A stretch of DNA of 35,181 nt. Source: Bacillota bacterium. Lineage in GTDB: Bacteria; Bacillota; Clostridia; Clostridiales; Clostridiaceae. The notes beneath the pieces are model-generated. The model searched no databases, was not told the DNA's origin, and saw nothing but the letters and a program-made list of their open reading frames with translations. A program made the position numbers and the translations under genes. Location: the NCBI GenBank assembly GCA_017861315.1, contig JAGFXP010000019.1:1-35181 (forward strand), given 5' to 3'. The first letter of the stretch is position 1; each line of letters starts with the position of its first letter. Below, one piece after another: positions 1-7,136 of the stretch.

Positions 1-200
1 AAAACTAGAACTGACCGTTCCTTATATGCACAAATAGCTCTTATTCCAGCAATTAAGCCGATTACACATAATAAAAAACCAAGATCACCTAATACAGTGT
101 CTTCAATATAAGCGCTGAGTATTGTTGCGATTAGACATATGACAAAACTTCCAACTGATAATTTACCTGCTCGAGTAGTTGGTAAAAAGTTTCTTTTCAT
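1..200 (-). CDS. Small integral membrane protein, 3' end cut off by the window edge
   Basis: On the minus strand an ATG (complement of 198-200) follows an AAGGAG-type ribosome site and opens a frame with no stop to the window edge (66 codons). The product begins MKRNFLPTTRAGKLSVG, then has two hydrophobic stretches (about residues 17-30 and 40-54) separated by a short acidic turn (YIEDTVLGD), so it is a two-helix or larger membrane protein. I do not recognise the family. It points the same way as the motAB genes but is separated from them by a terminator-like hairpin, so it is probably an independent unit. Confidence 0.55.
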   Translation of the reverse strand, partial: MKRNFLPTTRAGKLSVGSFVICLIATILSAYIEDTVLGDLGFLLCVIGLIAGIRAICAYKERSVLV

Positions 201-274
201 TCCTATCCGCTCCTTCATAAGCTATACCTTCTATGAATATGATAACATATTTTCATAGTGGATACTTTTCAACG

Positions 275-326
275 CACCGTAAAACCCTGCAACCATTTGA
301 TTGCAGGGTTTTTACGGTGTTTTTTG
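275..326 (-). terminator. Terminator-like hairpin after the motA-motB-SHOCT unit
   Basis: A near-perfect inverted repeat has arms 275-292 and 301-319, with the core CCCTGCAA / TTGCAGGG around an 8-nt loop. Both orientations carry T-rich sequence right after the GC core, and a run of six T follows on the plus strand. It lies just past the stop codon of the last gene of the minus-strand unit, so it most likely ends that transcript. It could work in both directions. Confidence 0.7.
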
Positions 327-329
327 CCC

Positions 330-614
330 CTATTTTAGAATGCGCATTTTCCTTGCATTGTATTCTTCCTCTGAAAAGACGCCTTTTTCTTTCAAACTGT
401 GAAGCTTCATTAAATCATCGGCAACAAACAAACCTGTAGGATTGCCCGCTTTTAAAGATACAACCAAACCTGCTATAGAGAACGGTATGGCATAGATTGT
501 AGCGATTGCTGACCACAGAGTCGTGGTTTCCCAGTCCGGAACAAAACTTGCTTCAATAAGGCATAAAGTAAAAAGTAAAATACCGAATATAGACAATACC
601 CTTAACATCTTCAT
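330..614 (-). CDS. Small two-helix membrane protein with SHOCT-like C-terminus (paralogue 1)
   Basis: This is a 94-residue protein. I start it at MKMLRVLSIFG because a GGAGG site sits 9 nt upstream; an in-frame ATG at 662 would lie inside the neighbouring gene and has no such site. Two hydrophobic helices (about residues 5-22 and 34-53) are followed by a short helical tail, DDLMKLHSLKEKGVFSEEEY and on to RKMRILK. This matches the SHOCT pattern (short C-terminal domain, x-L-x-x-L-x-G-hydrophobic-x-EEF/Y-x-x-K-x-x-hydrophobic-L). It is clearly related to the next gene, with the same order of features and shared ARK and KLHS words. As the last gene of the motAB unit it may act with the stator, but no function is established. 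Confidence 0.75.
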   Translation of the reverse strand: MKMLRVLSIFGILLFTLCLIEASFVPDWETTTLWSAIATIYAIPFSIAGLVVSLKAGNPTGLFVADDLMKLHSLKEKGVFSEEEYNARKMRILK

Positions 615-633
615 TTTTCTAATCCTCCGATCC

Positions 634-927
634 CTATTTGAGAAGCTTTTGTTTTCTTGCATTGAATTCTTCCGCTGAAAGGATTCCGGTATCTATCATG
701 CTGTGCAGCTTGAGCAGTTCGTCATACGAGTCCGATTCCGAGCGCTTGCCGCTTTTAAAGGATGCGATAAGGGTTACGATTGAAAGGGGCAGTGCGTAGA
801 AGATTGCCATCATACCGCATCCTGCAGCTCCTTCATAGTCCTCTATACCCACAAATGCAACCATGCAAATCATGCTTAGCGTGAAAAGTGAGATGCCGAT
901 AATCGACATTACTTTTATTGTTTTCAT
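634..927 (-). CDS. Small two-helix membrane protein with SHOCT-like C-terminus (paralogue 2)
   Basis: This is a 97-residue protein with an AGGAGG site 7 nt before its ATG. It has a first helix at about residues 5-26, a short acidic loop (GIEDYEGAAG), a second helix at about 37-56, a basic/serine linker, and the tail DELLKLHSMIDTGILSAEEF ending ARKQKLLK. That tail is a SHOCT-type C-terminal motif. It begins 11 nt after motB stops and ends 19 nt before its paralogue starts, so all four genes are probably one transcript. The pair looks like a tandem duplication. SHOCT domains are thought to mediate oligomerisation; a role at the motor is my inference from position only. Confidence 0.8.
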   Translation of the reverse strand: MKTIKVMSIIGISLFTLSMICMVAFVGIEDYEGAAGCGMMAIFYALPLSIVTLIASFKSGKRSESDSYDELLKLHSMIDTGILSAEEFNARKQKLLK

Positions 928-938
928 TGCTGTACCTC

Positions 939-1697
939 CTAATTGTTTGCTGCATTCGCATCGGTTACGCTGGTCACAGCGGCTTCCTTTGCGTATTTTC
1001 GTACTATGACGATTTCAACCCTTCTGTTTTTGGCCCTTCCCTCTTCAGTTGAATTGTCGAACTTAGGCATTTCTTCGCCGAAGGCTTGAATCGAAATGTT
1101 CTTAGGGCTCAGGCCTCCCTTGTCAACCATGAAGCTCATGACGTTTATTGCGCGGATCGCGCTGAGATCCCAGTTCGACCGGAACTCCGAATTTCTTATG
1201 GGCACGTTGTCCGTGTAGCCTACGACTTTGATGCTGTTGTCCAGGTTTTTAAGCATGCCCGAAATCTGGGTAAGCAGCGGGTAAACCTCGCCAATCACCT
1301 CGGCTTTGCCGGAATTGAAAAGAACTATATCCTGCATCGAGATCTCAAGTCCTTCGCTGTTCAGAGCCACCTTAACCTTGTCGGAATAGCCTCCTTTTTG
1401 GATTTCATCCTCCAGGCTCTTCTTTATGGAATTCATCTGCATTTCCTCGATAACGCCTTCCGTCACGGCCTGGGTATCGACCGGGTCGCTGGAGCTTCCG
1501 CCCTGCTCAAGAATTCCCGTTCCGCCGGAGAAAATAACCTGGAACTCCTTCCCCATCCTTTGCAGTTTCTGGTTGTCCACGTTGCTCGTAGCGAACATCA
1601 CTATGAAAAGTGCAAGCAGCAAGGTGAGCATGTCCGCATAAGGAATAAGCCACGTCTCATCAGTATGTTCTTCATGATGCTTTTTTTTCCTACGCAT
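939..1697 (-). CDS. motB: Flagellar motor stator protein MotB
   Basis: MotB forms the stator with MotA. It couples ion flow to torque and anchors the stator to peptidoglycan. The start MRRKKKHHEEH overlaps the motA stop by 8 nt and has a GAAGGAAGT site inside motA; a longer frame upstream lies within motA and is unlikely. The 252-residue protein has a basic cytoplasmic tail and one helix with the plug-proximal motif PYADMLTLLLALFIVMFA, in which Asp22 is the expected ion-carrying residue. A linker is followed by an OmpA/MotB peptidoglycan-binding domain (about residues 120-240: VVGYTDNVPI, SNWDLSAIRA, NRRVEIVI). The helix resembles proton-type MotB more than PomB. Confidence 0.97.
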   Translation of the reverse strand: MRRKKKHHEEHTDETWLIPYADMLTLLLALFIVMFATSNVDNQKLQRMGKEFQVIFSGGTGILEQGGSSSDPVDTQAVTEGVIEEMQMNSIKKSLEDEIQKGGYSDKVKVALNSEGLEISMQDIVLFNSGKAEVIGEVYPLLTQISGMLKNLDNSIKVVGYTDNVPIRNSEFRSNWDLSAIRAINVMSFMVDKGGLSPKNISIQAFGEEMPKFDNSTEEGRAKNRRVEIVIVRKYAKEAAVTSVTDANAANN

Positions 1698-2505
1698 AGC
1701 TGACTTCCTTCTCTTTTTCCTTTGCTTTCGATTTGTCGTCCCTGTAAGCGAGCCTGTCGCTTGGTTCAAGCATTCCGACCAGCTTTGTCTCGATGGATTT
1801 AGGGTTCTCTCCAACCTGGATAGCCAGAATACCCTCAAGCATGATATTCATGCTGGTTATTTCTTCATGCGATTTCCTCTTCAGCCTGGTCGCGAAGGGG
1901 TGGCATATCACATATCCAAAAAATATTCCGTAGAGGGTGGCAACGAACGCCGCGGCTATCATGTGCCCAAGCTTCTCTATGTCGTTCAGGTTTCCAAGGG
2001 CTCCTATAAGACCAATAACGGCTCCAAGAACTCCGAGGGTCGGAGCGGCGCCTCCGGCGGTTGTGAAAATCGCAGCGCCCAGACGGTGCCTATCCTCCAT
2101 GCTTTCTATCTCTATATCCAGCACTTCGCGTATGTAATCCTGCTCGTTTCCATCTACAACCATCCCGATTCCCTTTTTCATGAACTCGCTTTCCATGTTC
2201 TCGGTGAGATCTTCCAGGGCAAGAAGGCCTTCACGCCTTGCAGTCTGCGCCAGTTCAACCAGCTTCTTGATGATATCGCAGGGATGATCCTTTCCCTTGT
2301 CGCTGAAAAGGACCCTCAGTACGCTGGGGATCTTAAGGAATTCTTTTTTAGGGTAAGAGTTCATTACCGCGGCAACAGTTCCCACGATTATTATTATGGC
2401 TGCAGCCGGGTTAAGTAGCACAGCCACGTTGGCTCCCTTTACAATCATCCCTACGACCACCGAAAGCAGTCCTGCGACAACGCCTATAATTAAAAATATG
2501 TCCAT
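1690..2505 (-). CDS. motA: Flagellar motor stator protein MotA
   Basis: MotA is the multi-helix stator subunit that contacts FliG. The 271-residue protein has two N-terminal helices (MDIFLIIGVVAGLLSVVVG and the AAAIIIIVGTVAAV region), a cytoplasmic loop with conserved charged residues, and two C-terminal helices around GGAAPTLGVLGAVIGLIGAL and AAFVATLYGIFFGYVICHPF. I chose the ATG at 2505, which gives the usual family N-terminus MDIFLIIG. The ATG four codons upstream overlaps the GAGGTG ribosome site. It leads a minus-strand unit with motB and the two SHOCT-like genes, and is divergent from the transglycosylase gene at 2653. Confidence 0.97.
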   Translation of the reverse strand: MDIFLIIGVVAGLLSVVVGMIVKGANVAVLLNPAAAIIIIVGTVAAVMNSYPKKEFLKIPSVLRVLFSDKGKDHPCDIIKKLVELAQTARREGLLALEDLTENMESEFMKKGIGMVVDGNEQDYIREVLDIEIESMEDRHRLGAAIFTTAGGAAPTLGVLGAVIGLIGALGNLNDIEKLGHMIAAAFVATLYGIFFGYVICHPFATRLKRKSHEEITSMNIMLEGILAIQVGENPKSIETKLVGMLEPSDRLAYRDDKSKAKEKEKEVSYA

Positions 2506-2537
2506 ATTGCACCTCATAAAATTATTTTATTTAAGGT

Positions 2538-2566
2538 TTGACTTTTAATATCATGTGAAATATTAT
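2538..2566 (+). promoter_or_regulatory. Probable sigma-A promoter for the transglycosylase gene
   Basis: TTGACT (2538-2543), exactly 17 nt, then TATTAT (2561-2566). This is a good vegetative promoter about 85 nt before the gene start at 2653. Confidence 0.6.
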
Positions 2567-2589
2567 ATCATAATTAATATACAGTTAAA
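2562..2589 (-). promoter_or_regulatory. Probable sigma-A promoter for motA-motB (extended -10)
   Basis: Read on the minus strand, TTTAAC (complement of 2584-2589), a 16-nt spacer and TGATATAAT (-10 at the complement of 2562-2567) form an extended -10 promoter, about 60 nt upstream of motA. The -10 overlaps the -10 of the plus-strand promoter. I see no sigma-28-type GCCGAT element here. Confidence 0.5.
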
Positions 2590-2652
2590 ATTAGAATTTA
2601 AATCCCTGTAAGTGCTAAAAATTGATCCAAATCGACATGCAAGGAGATATAA

Positions 2653-3351
2653 ATGATAAACAACGTGCAGTCATCGAACTACGCATCGGGCAAAAGCGGT
2701 TCCGCCAAAGCGGGCAGGGCGAACGGATCGTTTGATTCTACGCTGCAGTCCGCTATGAACGGAAAGAGCATGGATAAGATATTCTCTGAGGCAGCTGAAA
2801 AGTACAGCGTGCCCGAAAAGCTGCTCAGGGCAGTGGCTAAAGCCGAATCGGATTATAACCCCAAGGCCGTTTCCAGCTGCGGAGCTGTCGGAGTTATGCA
2901 GCTCATGCCTGAAACCGCAAGATCCCTTGGGGTTTCAGACCCGTACGACGCTGAACAGAACATCAACGGCGGAGCAAAGTATCTTTCGAATCTGTTAAAC
3001 AAATACGACGGAGACATTGAGCTTGCGCTTGCCGCTTACAACGCAGGGCCTGGAAATGTTGCAAAATACGGCGGCGTTCCGCCGTTCGAGGAGACTACTA
3101 ACTATATCGGCAGAATAAAATCAATTTTAAGGGAGGGGAGCGCATCCGGCCTCGAAAATGCAAAAACCGCAGAAAATGCGCGCGGCTCGGGAAAAACCGC
3201 AGCTGCCGGGGAAGAGCTTTCAGACGCCGAAATAAAAAAATATCTGGCATATATCCAGCTCAGCATGCTCAATCGGCTTCATGAAAGCCTGAACTCGGAT
3301 TATGACAACGAGGATTTCATCGCGGGCATCCGCAGGACCGGCAATGTTTGA
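2653..3351 (+). CDS. Lytic murein transglycosylase (SLT family), probably flagellar
   Basis: This 232-residue protein cleaves peptidoglycan glycan strands. The SLT domain spans about residues 42-155: AKAESDYNP holds the catalytic Glu65, followed by GAVGVMQLMPETAR, a Y-L-x-x-L stretch and LALAAYNAGPGNV, all classic family motifs. The N-terminus (about 40 residues, Ser/Gly/Asn-rich) has no obvious signal peptide. This suggests export by the flagellar route or another non-classical route. The start has AAGGAGA 6 nt upstream. Lying between motAB and fliMN, it could open the wall for the rod, a job done by FlgJ-type enzymes elsewhere; no other rod-cap or muramidase gene appears in the window. The C-terminal 75 residues are low in recognisable motifs. 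Confidence 0.88.
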   Translation: MINNVQSSNYASGKSGSAKAGRANGSFDSTLQSAMNGKSMDKIFSEAAEKYSVPEKLLRAVAKAESDYNPKAVSSCGAVGVMQLMPETARSLGVSDPYDAEQNINGGAKYLSNLLNKYDGDIELALAAYNAGPGNVAKYGGVPPFEETTNYIGRIKSILREGSASGLENAKTAENARGSGKTAAAGEELSDAEIKKYLAYIQLSMLNRLHESLNSDYDNEDFIAGIRRTGNV

Positions 3352-3368
3352 GCAAATCTTTCCAGTCG

Positions 3369-3398
3369 TTGCAACAAAAGGAATATCAGTGATATAAT
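3369..3398 (+). promoter_or_regulatory. Probable sigma-A promoter for fliM-fliN (extended -10)
   Basis: TTGCAA (3369-3374), an 18-nt spacer ending TGA, then TATAAT (3393-3398), giving an extended TGATATAAT -10. It lies about 35 nt before the fliM start, so fliMN need not depend on read-through from the transglycosylase gene. Confidence 0.6.
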
Positions 3399-3432
3399 AT
3401 AACAAAATCAGAGAGGATATGAGGGGGATAAC

Positions 3433-4428
3433 TTGAAACAGGAATTGTCGCAGAAAGAAATAGACTCCCTGTTAAATGCGCTGCATACAGGTGAGATTAA
3501 CCCTAAAGCAAATGAAGAGGAAGAAAAAACAAGGGTAAGGGAATACGATTTCAGAAGGCCCATAAAGCTGTCCAAAGAGTATATGAACACCCTGAATATT
3601 CTTTTCGAGAAATTCGCAGAGATTTCTTCCGATATCCTATCCGCCCAGGTCAGGACAAACACGGCGATAACGCTGGAGGCTGTGGAGCAGATCAGCTTCG
3701 ATGAATTCATAAACTCTGTTCCGGGCATCACTATCATGGGCATATTCCATTGCGTGCCCCTGACAGGAAACCAGATAATCGAGATAAACCCTCAGTTTGG
3801 GATCCAGGTAGTAGAGCTTATGTGCGGAGGGACAAAATCAAGAGACAAAAAAGGTGTTAAAAAGGATAAATTCACCGAAATCGAGCTTGGAATCATGGAG
3901 GATATGGTCGAAAATCTCCTGAAAGGCTTCAGGTCGGCATGGACAGAGATAATGGAGATAGAGCCGGTCCTTGACGATATCGAGACCAATCCGCAGCAGC
4001 TCCAGACCATGTCGCCCAACGAGCCGGTTGTGCGCATAAGCTTTGGAGTCGAGATATTCGATTCGAAGTCCTCGATGCACATATGCATACCTTACATATC
4101 CTTTGAAAACATAATCGACAAACTGAGCATAAAGAGCTGGTTCGACATGGAGAGAAGCTATGACGAGAACAAATACAGGGAAATGATCACGGACGGCCTT
4201 GTGAACGCTGAAGTGGCATTGACCGTGGAAATGGGAAAAACTGTAATCACGGTCGATGACTTCCTTCATCTTGAAACAGGCGACATCGTGCAGCTAGACA
4301 TAGGCACAGACAAACCCATGAAGATGTACATAGAAGACAAGGTTCACTATCTCGTGCAGCCGGGCATTCACAACGAAAAGCTGGCAGTGCAGGTCTTACA
4401 ATACTTGGAAGAGGATGTTGAAATATGA
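3433..4428 (+). CDS. fliM: Flagellar motor switch protein FliM
   Basis: FliM is the C-ring switch subunit that binds phosphorylated CheY and links FliG to FliN. It starts at TTG, preceded by AGGGGG. That start is required because the N-terminal CheY-binding peptide LSQKEIDSLLNAL (residues 5-17) follows at once. The middle CheC-like domain (about 45-230, with motifs such as NPQFGIQVVELMCGG) and the C-terminal SpoA domain (about 250-325, ending near EKLAVQVLQYLEE) are both present. Its 331 residues are normal for the family. It overlaps fliN by 4 nt (ATGA). In Bacillus fliM sits between fliL and fliY inside the main operon; here it does not. Confidence 0.97.
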   Translation: MKQELSQKEIDSLLNALHTGEINPKANEEEEKTRVREYDFRRPIKLSKEYMNTLNILFEKFAEISSDILSAQVRTNTAITLEAVEQISFDEFINSVPGITIMGIFHCVPLTGNQIIEINPQFGIQVVELMCGGTKSRDKKGVKKDKFTEIELGIMEDMVENLLKGFRSAWTEIMEIEPVLDDIETNPQQLQTMSPNEPVVRISFGVEIFDSKSSMHICIPYISFENIIDKLSIKSWFDMERSYDENKYREMITDGLVNAEVALTVEMGKTVITVDDFLHLETGDIVQLDIGTDKPMKMYIEDKVHYLVQPGIHNEKLAVQVLQYLEEDVEI

Positions 4429-4895
4429 AAGATAACTTTTTATCCCAGGCGGAAGTAGACGCCTTGCTAAAGAAAAAAGAAGCTGCAGATGAGACTGGCA
4501 TCACAGAAGCTGATGTTGAGACCCTGGCAACGATGAAGGAGGAGCCTTTGAAGCAGGAGGAAAGCGCGAGGGAGCGGGTCCAGGTGCAGAAACCTGTTTT
4601 CGCAAGCCTTGAGGACACCTCGGAACCTAACCAGAAGCGGAACCTGGACCTCATACTTGATGTTCCCCTCGAATTCAGCGTAGTTCTGGGCAAAACCAAA
4701 AAGACAATAAAGGACGTCCTAGCTCTGGGGGCGGGAAGCGTGGTCGAGCTCAACAAGCTTGCGGACGAACAGCTTGAGGTCTATGTCAACGGAAAGCTCA
4801 TCGCCCATGGAGAAGTCGTTATAATCAACGAAAACTTCGGCATAAGGATAACCCAGATCCTGAGCAAGGAACAGCGCGTCAAAGGACTGAAATAA
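4425..4895 (+). CDS. fliN: Flagellar motor switch protein FliN with an extra N-terminal EVDALL peptide
   Basis: This 156-residue protein has a C-terminal SpoA/FliN domain (about residues 72-152: LDVPLEFSVVLGKTKKTIKD, GSVVELNKLADEQLEVYVNG, FGIRITQIL), which builds the base of the C-ring. The N-terminus reads FLSQAEVDALLKKK (residues 5-18), the peptide that in FliM and FliY binds CheY-P. A charged linker of about 50 residues joins the two. It is too short to hold the CheC-like phosphatase domain of Bacillus FliY, so it resembles a FliY with the middle missing. It is translationally coupled to fliM through ATGA and followed by a terminator. Confidence 0.93.
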   Translation: MKDNFLSQAEVDALLKKKEAADETGITEADVETLATMKEEPLKQEESARERVQVQKPVFASLEDTSEPNQKRNLDLILDVPLEFSVVLGKTKKTIKDVLALGAGSVVELNKLADEQLEVYVNGKLIAHGEVVIINENFGIRITQILSKEQRVKGLK

Positions 4896-4918
4896 AGAGG
4901 ATTAGTTCCTCTTTTTTT
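4894..4918 (+). terminator. Intrinsic terminator after fliN
   Basis: AAAGAGGA (4894-4901) pairs with TCCTCTTT (4907-4914) around a 5-nt loop, with T residues to 4918. It overlaps the fliN stop codon and separates fliMN from flgM. Confidence 0.75.
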
Positions 4919-4929
4919 CATATGCGGCT

Positions 4930-4956
4930 TAACAAAACGCCACTTCCATACGATAT
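4930..4956 (+). promoter_or_regulatory. Probable sigma-28 (FliA/SigD) promoter for flgM and following genes
   Basis: TAAC (4930-4933), 15 nt, then TACGATAT (4949-4956). This fits the TAAA-N14/16-GCCGATAT type recognised by motility sigma factors. It shares the 9-mer ATACGATAT with the flagellin promoter and lies 33 nt before the flgM start. Confidence 0.7.
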
Positions 4957-4988
4957 TACAGATAAGGATGATAAGAGAGGTGAGTTCC

Positions 4989-5282
4989 ATGAAAATAGGG
5001 CAATATTACAGCAATTATGCAAGCAATATATATAAGACAAACGACGAAAGAAAAAGCGGATACGTTGAGGGCAAGACCGTGAACAAATCAACGGTTGAAA
5101 TCTCAGCGCAGGCCAAGGCTCTTGTGAAGAGGATAAGCGAATCCGAGGACTCGAATTTTTCGGAAAAGGTGGAGTCCATCAGGCGATCGATACAGGAAGG
5201 CACCTATAAAGTGGATGCCGGCAGGATAGCTGACAAGATTCTGGACAGGATTGATTCGGAGAGGGTAGGTTCAGATGAATAG
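4989..5282 (+). CDS. flgM: Negative regulator of flagellin synthesis, anti-sigma-28 FlgM
   Basis: FlgM binds and silences FliA until the hook is finished, then leaves through the flagellar export apparatus. The product is 97 residues. I use the ATG of MKIGQYYSN because AGAGAGGTGAG lies just upstream; the ATG 21 nt earlier lies 5' of that site. The family core runs from TVEISAQAKALVKRI to the C-terminal helices with VESIRRSIQEGTYKVDAGRI and ADKILDRI. It is unstructured and charged in the first third. It overlaps flgN by 8 nt and stands behind a sigma-28-like promoter, which gives the usual autoregulatory loop with fliA at 30837. Confidence 0.92.
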   Translation: MKIGQYYSNYASNIYKTNDERKSGYVEGKTVNKSTVEISAQAKALVKRISESEDSNFSEKVESIRRSIQEGTYKVDAGRIADKILDRIDSERVGSDE

Positions 5283-5646
5283 CTCTAAAAAAATGCTGGT
5301 TATTCTGAAAGAGCTGATAAAAGTTCTGGGCGATGAAAAGCAGGTTCTGATAAAGAACGATGCGGTTGCCCTGGCTGGTATTGTAGAAAAGAAAAACGGG
5401 CTCATAGGTAAAATTGAGGAGTTCAAAGGCATAGACTTTTCTCAGGACGAGGAGATAAGGGGCCTGGCAGGGCAGATTAACCAGCTGCAGGAAACCAACC
5501 TGCTTCTTACAAAGCAGGCATTGGGTTTCCAGGAGCAGATATTCAAGGCGCTCGCAAAAAATAACACGTCGAGGTACAATACTTACTCCTCAAAAGGGCA
5601 GATGTACGGCCAGAAGGAAGTAAGCATCGTGGACCAGTCGGTATAG
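5275..5646 (+). CDS. flgN: Flagellar export chaperone FlgN
   Basis: This 123-residue helical protein fits the FlgN family, the cytoplasmic chaperones that escort FlgK and FlgL to the export gate. N-terminal helices (MLVILKELIKVLGDEKQVLI, AVALAGIVEKKNGLIGKIEE) are followed by a leucine/glutamine-rich helix ending LLLTKQALGFQEQIFKAL and a polar tail with Tyr and Ser. The gene starts inside the end of flgM and lies 9 nt before flgK, its expected client. Sequence identity in this family is low, so the call rests on both pattern and position. Confidence 0.85.
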   Translation: MNSSKKMLVILKELIKVLGDEKQVLIKNDAVALAGIVEKKNGLIGKIEEFKGIDFSQDEEIRGLAGQINQLQETNLLLTKQALGFQEQIFKALAKNNTSRYNTYSSKGQMYGQKEVSIVDQSV

Positions 5647-5655
5647 AGGTGGAAT

Positions 5656-7125
5656 ATGGCAGGATTATTCAACACATTAAATACAGCAGTAAAAGGGCTG
5701 AGCGCGCAGCAGACAGCCCTTAGCACTACGTCCCACAACATTTCGAATGCAAACACCGAAGGCTTTTCAAGGCAGCGCGTCGAGCTCAAGGCTGACAACT
5801 CCTACGACTATCAGGGAGTAGGGCAGCTGGGCACCGGCGTCAAGATCGAGAGCGTTGTCAGGATTGTGGACGAGTTCGTGGACTACCAGATAAGGAACGA
5901 GAGCAGCGCCCTCGGCCAGTACACCGCCAAGAACGATGTCCTGAGCCAGCTTGAAAGCATCTTCAACGAGCCTTCGGAGACCGGTGTGAGCTACGCCATG
6001 GGCGAGATGTTCAACGCCTGGCAGACGCTCAGCGATAACCCCGAAAGCATGAGCGCAAAGAGCGTGGTGGTAGAGTCGGCTAAAACCTTCGTGGACACCT
6101 TGGGGCAGACGGCTTCGCAGATGGACGAACTTAAGGTCGACACCATAGCTGCCCTGGAGAAGAACGTTTTCGACATAAATTCCATCGCGGACCAGCTGAA
6201 AACGCTGAATGACCAGATCTTCAACATATCGGTGAAGGGCCAGAGCCCCAACGACCTTCTGGATCAGAGGGACCTGCTAATGAAGCAGCTGAACGGCCTG
6301 GCAGACTGCACCGAAAGCATAGACAAATGGGGACGTGCCAGCATGACGCTGGGTGGCAAGGACATAACTGCCCAGGATGCGGCCTTCAAGCTCAGCACCG
6401 TGAGCGGCAAGGCGGACAATGGCGACGGCACATGGACGGTGTCTGTTGCTGTGGGAGGCGACTCTTCTGACCTGAAGCAGGTCACAATGACTGCTGGCGA
6501 GGCAGCGAGCTTCAGTGACGGCAGCCCGGTCTATTACGAGGAGGGAGCTCCTTTGGCACCCGCTGGCATCGCTTCAGGCGAGATAGGCGGAAAGCTGGAA
6601 GCGCTGAAGGAGATAGAGGCGAGAATCGCTGAGCTTGACAGCTTCGCCAGGAGCCTGGCGGATGAGGTCAACAAGCTGCACAATCCTGACGGAGACGGTG
6701 CAGACTTTTTCAGCTATGAAGGAACGGAGAGCGCGCTGAATCTGAGAGTGAATCCGGACATCCAGGAAGACGAAAGCCTTGTTGTCACAGGATACAGTGA
6801 ATCTTCGCCTGCGACTGACGGCTCAAGAGCGCTTGAGATTGCAAAGCTCAGGGACAAGAATATTGGCGGCTCAACACTTCAGTCAGACTACAGCGGCATT
6901 GTGACAAAGGTCGGCATATCTGCTCAGAAGGCTGCCAACATGGTAAGCAACCAGGAGGCCGTGATGGCCCAGCTGACTAACAGGAGAGAATCCATTTCGG
7001 GCGTATCAATAGATGAGGAAGTGACCAACATGATCCAGTTCCAGAGGAGCTTCGAGGCAAATTCCAGGGTGATAAGCACCCTCTCGGAGATGCTGGACAC
7101 GCTCATCAACAGGACAGGCGTATAG
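5656..7125 (+). CDS. flgK: Flagellar hook-associated protein 1, FlgK
   Basis: FlgK forms the first junction ring between hook and filament. The 489-residue protein has the rod/hook N-terminal motif (LNTAVKGLSAQQTALSTTSH then NISNANTEGFSRQRVELKA), an FlgK-specific helical region (about residues 95-200), a variable middle with Gly/Asp-rich beta sequence (about 225-300), and the C-terminal heptad domain ending NMIQFQRSFEANSRVISTLS and EMLDTLINRTGV. A GAGGTGG site precedes the ATG. It is followed 11 nt later by flgL. Confidence 0.96.
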   Translation: MAGLFNTLNTAVKGLSAQQTALSTTSHNISNANTEGFSRQRVELKADNSYDYQGVGQLGTGVKIESVVRIVDEFVDYQIRNESSALGQYTAKNDVLSQLESIFNEPSETGVSYAMGEMFNAWQTLSDNPESMSAKSVVVESAKTFVDTLGQTASQMDELKVDTIAALEKNVFDINSIADQLKTLNDQIFNISVKGQSPNDLLDQRDLLMKQLNGLADCTESIDKWGRASMTLGGKDITAQDAAFKLSTVSGKADNGDGTWTVSVAVGGDSSDLKQVTMTAGEAASFSDGSPVYYEEGAPLAPAGIASGEIGGKLEALKEIEARIAELDSFARSLADEVNKLHNPDGDGADFFSYEGTESALNLRVNPDIQEDESLVVTGYSESSPATDGSRALEIAKLRDKNIGGSTLQSDYSGIVTKVGISAQKAANMVSNQEAVMAQLTNRRESISGVSIDEEVTNMIQFQRSFEANSRVISTLSEMLDTLINRTGV

Positions 7126-7136
7126 GGGGATAGGAT

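Noticed and set aside
1086..1703. 205-codon open frame on the plus strand across motB
   Set aside because: It is the antisense shadow of motB, with no ribosome site and no recognisable protein pattern. The motB frame is unmistakable.
2600..2640. TAAA...TCGACAT upstream of the transglycosylase gene as a sigma-28 promoter
   Set aside because: Spacing between TAAA and CGACAT is about 13 nt, too short, and the start would leave almost no leader. The TTGACT-N17-TATTAT pair is far better.
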